A stretch of 64,000 nt of DNA from Anaeramoeba ignava (lineage: Eukaryota > Metamonada > Anaeramoebidae): the NCBI GenBank assembly GCA_028826165.1, contig JAPDFW010000009.1, positions 26,934 through 90,933 on the forward strand. The letters run 5' to 3'. Shown piece by piece: positions 33,416 to 45,531 of the stretch. Below the pieces are notes generated by a model, which did no database searches, was not told the DNA's origin, and saw only the letters and a list, made by a program, of their open reading frames with translations. How positions within the stretch are numbered: position 1 is the stretch's first letter; each line of letters starts with the position of its first letter. The translations under genes and the position numbers were made by a program.

Positions 33416-36138
33416 TCATTTCCGAAAAACAAATTCACTTAAAGGAGAATCATAACTTGAACTAACTTTTAAATTTTGAAAATGTTTCTTCAATTTGGGT
33501 TTTTGAGGAGTTAATTGTTTCTTTTTAGATTCAATATTGAGTTGAGAATCTGCAGAATCAAAATTTCTTTTTGCAAATAAATTAAAATGAGGATTTGATA
33601 AAATTCCATCATTTTCAAAATTCATGATTGAATTTTTGGAAACAAGATTTTGTTTGCGATGTTTATTTTGAGTTTCATCAAAAATCAACACAAGTTTTTG
33701 AACAGCAAACGATTTATTTTCTTCAACAAAAAAAGGTTCATAAAATTTAAGATGAGAAACACTTTCAACTCTTTTTTTTAATTGAAGAAATTGACCTTCT
33801 TGAGGAACAACACTGATCAATCGATACAAAGCCTCATAAAGCTTCTGGTACAAAGATGGCTCAGTAAGATGAAGTCTCTGGAAAACAAAGACAAAAGAGT
33901 CAAAGAAATGAGCGAATATTTCTAGTTCTTTTAGAAACAAAACTGTCATGTCAACTTGGGAAATGATTTGGATCAGATCACTTGCAAGTGAGTAATCTTG
34001 AGCCAAAAAGCACAAACTGAGTGTAGAGCCTGTGCAACAACACCATGCCTTGAAGATAACCTCGAATATGTCTTCTTTTATTTGTTCTTGTTCTTGATCT
34101 TTTTCGATTATCTGTTTTGACGGTGTTGTCGGTTGCCGGAAATTTTGCGAATTTTTTTGTTTTGGATCAATTAGGGACAATTTTTCGAACTTTTCTTCTT
34201 CTTCTGTTTTTTGTTGAAGAGAATGGAAATCCTTGAAGGCGCGATCAAAGTTTGAGAGGAGATGGTTGTGCTGTGATTGATCAGAATGGATGCCGATAAG
34301 AAGGTTCCGAAGATTCTCAACTTCTGGCGAAGTTAATAAAATGAAGTTAAGTGATTGAACCATAATTTGTCTGAATTTGAGCTGTTTTTCTTTCTGCAAA
34401 ACAAGAGATAACTGACGGAAAAGTTGCTCGTCATCAACTAAATGAGCGACTTTTTCGAGAATCATTACTCCTTTTGTTGTCAAAAGATCTTGTTTTTGCT
34501 GGAAAAACTCGACCAAGTTGAGGATGAAAATTTCGAATTTTTCGTGTGACAATCCTGAAAGTTCACACAGAATCGAGATGGCAAGACTGAGTATATTATC
34601 TGAGGGGTTTGAGAGATATAGTAATAAATGTGGGAAAAAATTATCGGAAAAGGACTCGAATTTTTTGGGACTTTTTTTATGGATAATAGACACCCATTCA
34701 AGACTTGTATAAAATGTCGGTTCAAATTGAAGTAAATTAATCACACTCATTTCAGACACTTTGACAATGATCTGAAAAACAGAATCGTAAATATTTCTCA
34801 CGTCAAAATATTCGCTTTTGACCAGTTTGATGAGAGCTGAATTCACATGTTTGGCTGATGTTGAAATTTTTTCATTTTCATTTGAAAGTGAGAAAATCAT
34901 TGATTTCATTAGGGAAGGTAAATGTTCGCAAGGAAAAGGAAAGATTCCTTTGTAAGCCATTGATATCAAAACTCTCATCCATTCTAATGCTGTTTCTGTT
35001 GTTTTTATGTCCATTGATTCTGAATATAATGTAGATATTTTGACTAAAGTTTTGTAATCAATATCTTGTGTTTTTTCTATTTTTTGTAATGAAAGTTCTT
35101 TAAGAACTTCTGCTAATAATTTTTCAGATGATTGTTGAACTTCTTTTCTTTGTGAAGATAAAAAGTGATAGAGTCCATCAAGAAGTTGAGATATATATGT
35201 GAGAATATCTACTTCTGGGAACTGAATTGATTGTATTAATCCAACCAACAATAAATAATTGGACATCCCTTTTAATTTTTTAAATGAATTTTAATTTTTA
35301 AATTTAATTTTAATTTTAATTTTAATTTTGATTTTAATTTTAATTTGAATTTTAATTTTGATTTTAATTTTAATTTGAATTTTAATTTTAATTTTAAATT
35401 TAATTTTAAATTTAATTTTAATTTTTAATTTTAATTTTAATTTTAATTTTAATTTTAATTTTAATTTTAATTTTAATTTTAATTTTAATTTATAAATGAA
35501 TTTTAATTATAATTTTAATTTTAATTTTAATTTTAATTTATAAATGAATTTTTAAATGAATTCAAATATCTTGTTTACTCATTTTTAACATAAATTAACT
35601 CTTTCAAAATAGAAATTAAAATTTGAACTCTAAATTTAGAATTTGAAATAGATTCAGTAACAAAATCCTTAAGAAGATTATCAAGAAATCTAACAGACTT
35701 TTTAATAATATCATTTTGGTCAGAAAAAAGGACAGAAAAACCGACAAGAATTTCTTTAATAAGACTAAAAATTTGGTCTTTTGAAACTTTTGCGATATTA
35801 TAAAAGACTTCACAAGCAGCAAATCTAACTGAAAAATCAGGATCAGAAAAACAATAAATAACATGTTTTAAAATTAAATCTTGAAAAATCAATAAAGAAT
35901 CGCCTAATCCAACTGCTATTGCTGATAAACCCATTAAACACCCTTTTCTTTGATTAATATTCGGTGAATTGAGTAATTTGTTAGTTAGAAATTGTATTAA
36001 TTTTGATGTTTTTTCATGTTGATCTTGCTTAGTAAAATCTATAACTGAAATTGTTATTTCTTTTCCTGCTTGTTTTCTTTTTTCATATGTTTTATCAAAA
36101 AGATTTCTTTGAATACTTTCACTTACAGAAAAATCCAT
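33416..36138 (-). CDS. VAC14: VAC14-like scaffold of the PIKfyve/Fab1 lipid kinase complex
   Basis: Exons (minus) 36138-35579 and 35268-33416 with a 310-nt TTTTAA-repeat intron (donor GTAAAC). HEAT-repeat protein of about 800 residues. The N-terminus (LFDKTYEKRKQAGKEI, RKGCLMGLSAIAVGLGDS, CFSDPDFSVRFAACEVFYNI, LLKDFVTESIS) and the C-terminal half (FRQIMVQSLNFILLTSPE, AWCCCTGSTLSLCFLAQDYSLASDLIQ, LYEALYRLISVVPQ) follow VAC14 closely. VAC14 holds the PI3P 5-kinase and its phosphatase on endosomal/vacuolar membranes. After the intron the frame reads DVQLFIVGWINTINSVP and then must shift to EVDILTYISQLLDGL: GGG at 35217-35219 (plus strand) has one base too many. All else is intact, so this is most likely a consensus error. 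Confidence 0.9.
35269..35578 (-). repeat. VAC14 intron of TTTTAA hexamers
   Basis: 310-nt intron, mostly TTTTAA/TTTGAA/TTTTGA 6-mers on the plus strand with two TATAAATGAA blocks like those in mutase intron 3. Confidence 0.9.
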
Positions 36139-36247
36139 TAAAAAAAAAAGAAAAAGAAAAATAAAAAATAAAAAATAAAAAAAAAGGAGAAAAATTTTTT
36201 TTTTCATTTTTTTCATTTTTTTTTATTTTTTCTTCTTCTTTTTAATA
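36139..36247. promoter_or_regulatory. Divergent promoter, VAC14 (-) / NCKAP1 (+)
   Basis: 109 bp separate the two start codons. The plus side has TTTCATTTTTTTCATTTTTT and a TTCTTCTTCTTT tract ending just before the ATG at 36248. The minus side is a pyrimidine-rich tract (TTTTCTTTTTC as read on the minus strand) next to the VAC14 ATG. Confidence 0.5.
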
Positions 36248-39200
36248 ATGGAAAAAGCTGCTGAAAAAATTACTATTTTATCTGAACATTTAAATGGTCT
36301 TCTTGCTCAAATTTATAATATAAAACAATTGGTAAAAAAAAAACACAAATTTTTTTTTTAATTAACGTTTTAATTTAAATTTTATTTTGAAATTATTTAT
36401 TTAGTTTGATGGTCCTTCAGCTCCTCCTTATTTTGTTGATGATAAAATGAGTAAAGCAATTGTTAAAGGTTTTAAGAAGTTTGGACAACAAAAAGTTTCT
36501 GATAAATTTTATGTTGTAAATTAAAATTAAATATAAAATTAAATACAAAATTAAATATAAAATTTAATACAAAATTAATCACAAAATTAAATATAAAATT
36601 AAATACAAAATTAAATACAAAATTAAATACAAAATTAAATACAAAATTAAATATAAATTAAATATAAAATTAAATTCAAAATTTAATATAAAATTAAATA
36701 CAAAATTAAATATAAAATTAAATATAAAATTAAATATAAAATTAAATACAAAATTAAATATAAAATTAAATATAAAATTAAATATAAAATTTAATACAAA
36801 ATTAATTATAAAATTTAATACAAAATTAAATATAAAATTTAATATAAAATTAATCACAAAATTAAATATAAAATTAAATATAAAATTAAATATAAAATTT
36901 AATTTTAAAATTTAAAACAAAAATTAAATACAAAATTAATTACAAAATTAAATATAAAATTAATCACAAAATTAAATATAAATTAAATATAAAATTTAAT
37001 ATAAAATTAAATACAAAAATTAAATATAAAATTTAATATAATTTAATTACAAAATTAAATATAAAATTTAATATAAAATTAAATACAAAAATTAAATATA
37101 AAATTTAAAACAAAATTAATTACAAAATTAAATATAAAATTAAATACAAAAATTAAATATAAAATTAAATATAAAATTAAATATAAAATTAAATATAAAA
37201 TTAAATATAAAATTAAATATAAAATTAAATATAAAATTAAATATAAAATTAAATATAAAATTAAATACAAAATTAAATATAAAATTAATTATAAAATTAA
37301 TTATAAAATTAAATATAAAATTAATTATAAAAATTAAATATAAAATTAAATACAAATTAAATACAAATTAAATACAAATTAAATACAAATTAAATACAAA
37401 TTAAATATAAAATTAAATATAAAATTAAATATAAAATTAAATATAAAATTAAATATAAAATTTAATATAAAATTAAATATAAAATTTAATTACAAAATTT
37501 AAAAAAGAATCCACAATTCGATGTTATAAGAAGAAATTCTAAGGAAGCTTATGAATTTTTTACACCTGGATATCATATTCTTAGTAATGCTATGAAAGTT
37601 CTTCCTGAAGTGAAAATTATATTAACAACTATTGCAAATTCAACAATTATTTTAAGTGTAATTTTCATTTTAATTTTTAATTTTAATTTTAATTTTAAAT
37701 TTTAATTTTAATTTTAATTTTTGAATTTTAATTTTAATTTTAATTTTACTTTTAATTTTAATTTTTAATTTTAGTTTGATGCAAATCCACGTTTAGCAAC
37801 AGCATTCTTAGATTTATATACTAATTATGCAAAGTTAATTTTACTTATTTCACAATTTGAAACAGTTAAAAAATTTCTTCTTGTTTATCAACTTGCACAT
37901 CGACAAGAAAAAAAGAAATCACCTTATGATTTCCTTAATGTTTGTCAATTTGTTGCTAAATCAGAAAGTCCATTTAAGTCAATTTTTGAAGATTTGAATA
38001 GTTTATGGGAACCAATTACTTCAATTCTTGAAACTCTTGTTTTTCATATCCCGAATATTCAAAATCATGATGTAAATTATTTTAATTTTAATTTTAATTT
38101 TATTTTTAAATTTTAATTTTAATTTTAATTTTAATTTTAATTTTAATTTTAATTTTAATTTTAATTTTAATTTTAATTTTAATTTAATTTTTAAATTTAA
38201 TTTTAATTTTAATTTTTAATTTTAATTTTAATTTTAATTTTAATTTTTAATTTTAATTTTTAATTTTAAATTTTAATTTTAATTTTAATTTTAATTTTAA
38301 TTTTAATTTTAATTTTTAATTTTTAATTTTAATTTTAATTTTAATTTTTAATTTTAATTTTAATTTTAATTTTAATTTTTAATTTTAATTTTAATTTTTA
38401 ATTTTAATTTTAATTTTAATTTTAATTTTAATTTTAATTTAAATTTAATTTTAATTTTAATTTTAATTTTAATTTTAATTTTAATTTTAATTTTAAATTT
38501 TAATTTTAATTTTTAATTTTAATTTTAATTTTAATTTTGATTTTAATTTTAATTTTAATTTTTAATTTTAAATTTTAATTTTAATTTTAATTTTAATTTT
38601 AATTTTAATTTTAATTTTAAATTGAATAGGATTTAAGAAAAAAAGGATTACTTTCAATTACACTTAAGGAAAACATGCTTCCATATCCAGTTGATGATCC
38701 ATTATATTTCTATTTACCTAAAACAGAGAAGATATTTGAATGGGTTATTTATGGATATCTCTTTTCACCTCAAGCTTTCCAAAAGGATGTAGTAACAGGA
38801 ATTGTACAATCTGCATTATCTAATATATTCGTTGTTACAGTTTATCGAGATTTAGTATTTTATCCCCATCAAGAATTTGAAGCAATGCTTTCTTTATCCG
38901 CTTTTAAGAAATTAAAAATCTCAAAAAAGAAAAATATCATCTCTGCCGCTTATACAAATTCAATCACAAAAGGTCCTGAATTGCATCAGAAATTCCGTTT
39001 ATTTCTTAAACAAGAAGCAATGTCTTTGATGAATTTATTAACTTATAAACCTGGATTAATTGCACCAAAAGTGAATGTAATTAAAACAAATTTTGATTTT
39101 AATTTAAATTTATATTTTAAATTTGATTTTAATTTTAATTTTAATTTTAATTTTAATTTTAATTTTAATTTTAATTTTAATTTTAATTTTAATTTTAATT

Positions 39201-42200
39201 TTAATTTTAATTTTAATTTTAATTTTAATTTTGATTTTAAATTTTAATTTTAATTTTAATATTAATTTTGATTTTAATTTTAATTTTAATTTTAATTTTA
39301 ATTTTATTTATTTTTGATTTTGATTTTACTTTTAATTTTATATTATTTTTAGATTGTTTATTCTATTTTAGGTCTTTGTATGAATGAAATTCATTGGTTT
39401 CTTAAACATTTTAAAAAAGCACCAGCAAAAGTTAAATCAAAATTACCAGCAGAAGCATTTAATACAATTGATATTATTCAATTAATTTATATAGTGGATA
39501 AAATCACACAATTAGTGAAAAAATATCAATCAGGTAAAAATATTTAAAATATTTAAAATATTTAAATTATTTAAATTTAAATTTATATTAAATATTAAAA
39601 TTATTAAAAATATTAAAATTATTTAAATTATTTAAATTATTAAAATTATTTAAATTATTTAAATTATTTAAAATATTAAAATTATTTAAATTATTTAAAT
39701 TATTTAAATTATTAAAAATATTAAAATTATTTAAATTATTTAAAAATATTTAAATTTAAATTCAAATCCTCTTAGTTATCAAAACGATATTATATTATTT
39801 ATGCAACAAAGAATGATTACACAAACCTTACTAGTTTATATTCCAAATTTTTCCAAACAAGCACATCAAGCATTCGAACAATTATTGAAGCAAATATCAA
39901 TGCATTATCAACACTAACAATTGATCAATATGAACAAGAACTCGATTTAAGTGCACTTCAACTCAATTGGTTTCGATGTGAAACACTTCTTTCTAATAAA
40001 CAAATGAAAGAAACAGAACTTTTCATCATTAAACTTGGAGATTTTGCAAAAGAATTAAATCGTCACTCATTACATTTAAGAAATATTGACGAAATTGAAG
40101 ATCAACTGAAAGAGATTGGTGGAATATTCTCACTTTATCCTTATTTGGATGATATATATTTAATGTATCGAGAAGGATTAGCGGGTGAAAAACTTATTCA
40201 ACATCATTTGGTTTCCTATTTAAATTTACTCTCAGAAGCACATCTTATTATCAATCCTTTTTATCCCGAAGAATTAAATACTTTGATTCAATCATGTCTT
40301 GCAAAAATGGATCAATTTTTGATTTTGATTTCAACTAGAATTTCTGGACTTGTTAGAAGTATTGCAAGTCCTAAAAAAGGATTTGCTAATCTTGACCAGC
40401 AAATCGATCCTGTTGTTGTTGCTCGTGAAGCTTATAATCAACAAAAAGCTCTCGAGAAAAAAACTGTTTATCATCCATTTGTTCCTGGAACTGAATCCTT
40501 CTTTTCACAGAGAAATAGAGTGAAAGAATTACAAAGATGGGAATTGCATCTTTCTCGTTTATGCTCTTTAATGGATGTTTATTCTGTTATTACTATTTAT
40601 GATACTCAATATGTTCCTGCTCAAGTATTTTTACAAACAAAATTAAATTTTAAAATTATAAATTCAATTAAAATTTAAATTCAAAATTCAAAATTCAAAA
40701 TTATAAATTCAAAATTCAAAATTCAAAATTTAAATTCAAAATTCAAATCCAAAATTATAAATTCTTTTTTAGTATGTTGTTGATGCTTTAGAATCTGGTT
40801 TCCAAGATCATTTAATGAGAAACATTTATTCAGATGAACAAACAAAAACACTTCAAAAACCATCAGTATTTTTAAAATTAGTTTCGAATATGATTTATTC
40901 AATGAAATTAGTTGAAGATACATGTAAATTAAAATCAATATTTAAATAAATATATTTAAAAATATTTAAAAATATTCAATTTAAAAATATTCAATTTAAA
41001 AATATTTAAATAAAAATATTCAAATAAAAATATTCAAAAATATTTAAATAAAAATATTTAAAAATATTCAAAAATATTTAAAAATATTTAAATAAAAATA
41101 TTCAAAAATATTTAAATAAAAATATTCAAATAAAAATATTCAAAAATATTTAAAAATATTATCTTAATTTGATATTATTTTAGTGAGATTGGATGTTATG
41201 CCAATTGTTCGCAGAATATTATTATCAAATTCATATGCAGGAACACCTGGACCACGAGGACAATTACTTGCACTTCAAGAACCACCAACAATTCAAAATG
41301 GAGTTTTAAGTGCTTATCTTGAATTATTTACAAATTTTGTTGAAAATTATATTGCAAGTGGATCAGTTTATTGGGAACTTAATAAATCCTTTTATTCAAG
41401 AGGTGGTATTTCTTTGAGAGCCGATCTTTACTTTAATATACAAGAATTAACAGCTTTATGTGAGCTTCTTGGTCCTTATCCTGGTGTTCGTGCAATTGAT
41501 AATACTTTATTAGATGCAATTTCAACACCAATTCTTTTACTTAAAGTAAATTTAATATTTATATTATAAAAATATTTAATATTTATATTCATTAATATTT
41601 AATATTTATACTATTCAAAAATATTTAATATTTATATTCAAAAATATTTAATAATATTTATATTCAATATTTAATATTTATATTCAAAATATTTAATATT
41701 TATATTCAATAATATTTAATATTTATATTCAAAAATATTTATATTTAATATTTATATTCAAAATATTTAATATTTATATTCAATAATATTTAATATTTAT
41801 ATTCAATAATATTTAATATTTATATTCAATAATATTTAATATTTATATTCAATAATATTTAATATTTATATTCAAAAATATTTAATATTTAATATTTATA
41901 TTCAAAAATATTTAATATTTATATTCAAAAATATTTTAATATTTAATATATTTATTATATTCAAAAATAATATTTATAATAATATTTAATATTTATATTC
42001 AAAAATATTTAATATTTATATTCAAAAATATTTAATAATAATATTTAAAATTTATATAATATTCAAAATATTTAATATTTATATATTCAAAAATATTTAA
42101 TATTTATATTCAAAATATTTAATATTTATATTCAAAAATATTCAATATTTATATTCAATAATATTCATTAATATTTAATATTTATATTCATTAATATTTA

Positions 42201-43433
42201 ATAATATTCAATAATATTTAATATTTATATTCAATAATATTCAAAATATTCAATAATATTCAAAAATATTTAATAATATTCAATAATATTCAATAATATT
42301 CAAAAAAATTTAAAATAGGATATTCTCGCAGCAAACAATCAAACCCTTTTAGATTTCGAAAAAGTATATTGGAAACCAGAAAAATCTGGAGACATAATCA
42401 AGAAATTCACCCAATTAGACAACGTTGTGAAACTATCAATCAACATTGGAGCCACATTACAATTACGAGAATTACTTCATCAAGCGTTAGAAAATTCAAT
42501 CAAAAAAAACGCAAGTTTAATTTACGAAACAGTTTCCTTAGCATTCAACGAGGTAAATTAACAAAATAAGAAAACAATAAGAAAACAATAGAAAGTAAAA
42601 ACAATATTCTTTTGTATAAATAGTATCCACCCAACATTTGGGGTAAAGAAGACTTCCTTGATATGGATTGCTTTGCACAATCAGTTGGACTTTTCACAAA
42701 AACGGAAGTCGACCATCCATTTGAAAAAGCAATCCGAATGATCCGCAAACAACACACACTTTCTGGATCATGGGAGTATTTGCCATATCTTTATGCAGCA
42801 AGTTTCACTTCATCAATTTGGTTAGAAGCGAACTATTTACCTGAAATTGGTGGGCATTCAAATAACGCTCACTGCATGATCAAATGCATCCAAAAACTTT
42901 TCCATCTTTCCCCAATCTTGTCTGATGACATCGACCTTGCCCTTAAGGAAGGAGAAAAGAAACTCGCAAACTTCCACAAGAAATTTATTGAGGTTTCTTC
43001 GTTTGTTTTGTTCCAATTGGAGCAACAACCGGAATCAAAAAAATTACCTTCAACTGGAACTATTTTTGTTTTGCTCGACAAATTTGTAACAGATTCTAAT
43101 TATCTTCATTTGGAAGATTTCGAGGAGTTTGTTCCTTATATTTTCTTGAGAACTGTTCATGGAAAATTCTTTAGAGAATCTGAAGTGGAAACTGATCTGG
43201 ATTCAGGTATTCGTTTCGATCTTGAAGATGAAAATCCTGTTGAAAAAGAAAAAGAAAAAGAAAAAGAAATTCAAATGGAAAATGAAAAACAACCTCAAAA
43301 ACTCACTCAAAATCGTTCAATGAGTGTTAATCAAAATCCTCCTCCTCCTCCTCCTACTGATAATGATTTCCTTCCTCCTCCTCCTCCTACTGATGGTGAC
43401 TTTCTTCCTCCTCCTCCAACTGATTTGAATTAA
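36248..43433 (+). CDS. NCKAP1: NCKAP1/Nap1 (HEM family), SCAR/WAVE complex subunit with proline-rich tail
   Basis: Eleven exons: 36248-36331, 36405-36515, 37508-37657, 37775-38071, 38630-39076, 39353-39533, 39776-40624, 40773-40923, 41184-41545, 42319-42552, 42624-43433. They give about 1,224 residues (family about 1,130). Landmarks of Nap1: ILSEHLNGLLAQIYNIKQL; DPLYFYLPKTEKIFEWVIYGYLF; LGLCMNEIHWFLKH; LDLSALQLNWFRCETLL; ELTALCELLGPYPGVRAID; HCMIKCIQKLFHL; VPYIFLRTVHGKFF. It is a structural subunit of the pentameric SCAR/WAVE complex that links Rac to Arp2/3 actin assembly. One extra A in AAAA at 39781-39784 breaks the frame (VIK then RYYIIYATKN). The C-terminus adds a charged linker and three FLPPPP-type proline blocks not typical of the family. 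Four introns are hexamer/12-mer arrays. Confidence 0.93.
36516..37507 (+). repeat. NCKAP1 intron 2: 12-bp ATTAAATATAAA array
   Basis: 992-nt intron of 12-mers ATTAAATATAAA, ATTAAATACAAA, ATTAATCACAAA and ATTTAATATAAA with a run of shortened ATTAAATACAA units (37348-37400). Confidence 0.92.
38072..38629 (+). repeat. NCKAP1 intron 4: TTTTAA hexamers
   Basis: 558-nt intron of nearly pure TTTTAA units with occasional TTTTTAA slips. A similar shorter array fills intron 5 (39077-39352). Confidence 0.92.
39534..39775 (+). repeat. NCKAP1 intron 6: AAATTATTT low-complexity repeat
   Basis: 242-nt intron of TTTAAATTA/TTAAAATTA 9-mer-like units between donor GTAAAA and acceptor CTTAG. Confidence 0.8.
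41546..42318 (+). repeat. NCKAP1 intron 9: ~22-23-bp AATATTTAATATTTATATTC array
   Basis: 773-nt intron of units ATATTTAATATTTATATTCA with 2-4 bp linkers, giving a 22-23 bp period, degenerate in the middle and at the 3' end. Intron 8 (40924-41183) holds a related AAAAATATTCAAAT array. Confidence 0.88.
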
Positions 43434-43586
43434 TTGGGAATTTTTTTTTCCCGAAAAGAAAAAAAATTTTTTTCTCTTTTTTTTTTTCAAATCAATCTTA
43501 ATTTCATTTCATTTTACTTTTTTTTTTTCAAAATTCAAAATTCAAAATTCAAAATTCAAAAAAACAATTTAATTATTTTTGATTTT

Positions 43587-45448
43587 TTAAAAAATATAAC
43601 GATCTGGTTCTCTTGGTTCTCTTTTTAAAGAAAGATGAAATAATTCCTTTTCAGATTTAATTTTTGTTATTAAATTAAATTCTCTTTGTATTTCAGGAAT
43701 TGGAGATGGAAAATTTGAATCTAAAAAAAGAGAAGAAAAAGCCATTTTCATTGAATGAAAAGCAAATCTAAAACGATTAAAATTTATCATTCCATTAATT
43801 CTTTCTTGATTTCCTTCATGAATAAATGTTAAATCAGTCAAATTAACTGATAAAAAAGGGATATAAAATTGAATTCCTTCAAAATTTCTAATTTCATCTC
43901 GATAATTCATATAAGAAGAATTAGGAGTAAGCAAATTATTTCCTTCATCAAATAAATTGAAATCTTTTTTGGATAACAAAGATTTTGAGTGTTTTAACCG
44001 ATAAATTGAAGCTCTTTGTACTCCTGAATTAATTATTTGAGCTGATTGATAATCTTTCATTTTGATTAAAATGTAGAATATTTTCATAAATCTTTTCATC
44101 ATTTTACTTCTTGGAATCACATTTTTTTCTTTTAATATTCTCCAACTCACATAAAAAGAAATATTGTTGAAAAAATAAACTATTCTTGTTAATGTTGGAT
44201 GAAGCTCAAATTTTTCATACCAATTTATATGAAGAAGTTCATCTGGATCTAGATTTGTCATTAAATCATATTGAAAAATAGATAATTGCTCTGCAAATTC
44301 AGTTTCACTAAGTGTATCCAAAATGGAATGTTTTAATGTTTTTTCATTTTTCTTGATTTTTCTTTTTGTTTTTTTGTGGTTTTCTTTTGGATATTTTTTT
44401 TGTTGTTTTTTTTCCTCATCTTCTAATATTGGTTTATCTGTGAATTTATAATGTAACCATTTATAATTATCTGTAATTTTTGGTTTGGAATCAAGAAAAT
44501 TTTCCAAATGCAAATCATAAATTTTAAATTCAGAAAAACGAGGAATTAAAATTTGATGTAATAAAATTTGATAATTTTGAATTAATTCATTTTGGTTTCT
44601 CCATCTATAAGGAAAATAGGTTATCCAACTACTAATAAGATTGAGTATTTTCTTACAAACAAGGAAAGTTTGATTTTGATTTTGATTTTGATTTTGATTT
44701 TGATTTTGATTTTGATTTTGATTTTGATTTTGAATTTTTATTTCATTTTGATTTTGATTTTGATTTTGATTTTGATTTTGATTTTGATTTTGATTTTGAT
44801 TTTGATTTTGATTTAAATTTTGATTTAGATTTTGATTTTCATTTTGATTTTGATTTTGATTTTGATTTTCATTTAAATTTTGATTTTCATTTTCATTTTG
44901 ATTTTCATTTTGATTTTGATTTAAATTTTCATTTTCATTTAAATTTTGATTTAAATTTTGATTTAGATTTTGATTTTGATTTTGATTTTGATTTTGATTT
45001 AGATTTTGATTTTCATTTTCATTTTGATTTAGATTTAAATTTTGATTTAGATTTTGATTTTGATTTTGATTTTGATTTTGATTTTGATTTAAATTTTCAT
45101 TTTCATTTTCATTTTGATTTAAATTTTCATTTTCATTTTCATTTTCATTTTCATTTTAATTTTTGAATTGGTTTATAATTTTCTCTTCAAATTTTTTTAA
45201 TAAATTATTCGCAGAAATAAAAGTAATATGATAAAAGAAAAATATTTGTGGAAAATTAGGTTCTATTTAAATTAATATTTTTGATCCAAATTTTTTAAAT
45301 TTAAAATTAAAATTTTAATTTTGAAATTTAAAAAGAAAAAAAAACCTTTTTGAAAATTGGATGTAATAAGAAAATCAATTAAAGAATCAATATCAGCTGA
45401 AATAATTTTATTACTTTGATTATCAAAAACAACTTTAGAATTTTTCAT
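43587..45448 (-). CDS. Ras guanine-nucleotide exchange factor (RasGEF-N + CDC25 domain), with an in-frame stop in its N/Q repeat
   Basis: Exons (minus) 45448-45346 and 45262-43587 in phase, about 592 codons. A RasGEF_N-type region is split by the repeat: LIDFLITSNFQK, IFFFYHITFISANNLLKKFEEKI, then after the repeat ILNLISSWITYFPYRW. The CDC25 domain starts LSETEFAEQLSIFQYDLM and contains IPRSKMMKRFMKIFYILIKMKDYQSAQIINSGVQ and FLSVNLTDLTFIHEGN, close to catalytic-hairpin and core motifs of the family. It activates Ras-type GTPases. Between the two halves lies an ~160-residue Asn-Gln/Asn-Glu repeat. A TAA at 45156-45158 interrupts the frame where CAA (Gln) is expected by the repeat pattern, so either a base error or a nonsense mutation. 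The first exon follows a TCATTTTTTTCC element on the minus strand. Confidence 0.82.
44665..45160 (-). repeat. TTTTGA/TTTTCA hexanucleotide tract coding poly(Asn-Gln/Asn-Glu)
   Basis: About 80 hexamers TTTTGA, TTTTCA, TTTAAA and TTTAGA on the plus strand, read as AAT-CAA/AAT-GAA/AAT-TTA/AAT-CTA on the minus strand. It keeps the RasGEF frame apart from the TAA at 45156. Confidence 0.9.
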
Positions 45449-45531
45449 AAATTTTTTAAATAAAAGGAAAAAAATGAATTTTTTTTAAATTTCATTTTTT
45501 GGAAATTTTTTATTTCAATTTTTTTTTCAAA
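45449..45531. promoter_or_regulatory. Divergent promoter, RasGEF (-) / ankyrin-BTB gene (+)
   Basis: 83 bp between start codons. Both directions have a TTCATTTTTT core: about 45492 on plus, and the complement of GGAAAAAAATGAA (about 45467-45479) on minus. Confidence 0.6.

Noticed and set aside
35210-39790. Programmed +1 ribosomal frameshifting in VAC14 and NCKAP1
   Set aside because: The breaks share no slippery sequence, other genes need the opposite sign, and all fall in homopolymers.
45156-45158. Reassigned genetic code (TAA read as Gln)
   Set aside because: TAA is the normal terminator of most genes here at positions that match expected protein ends, so one TAA in a Gln repeat is better explained as a mutation or error.
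45499-45531. Upstream extension of the ankyrin-BTB gene
   Set aside because: The extension lacks an ATG and coincides with the T-rich start element; ATG 45532 is preferred.
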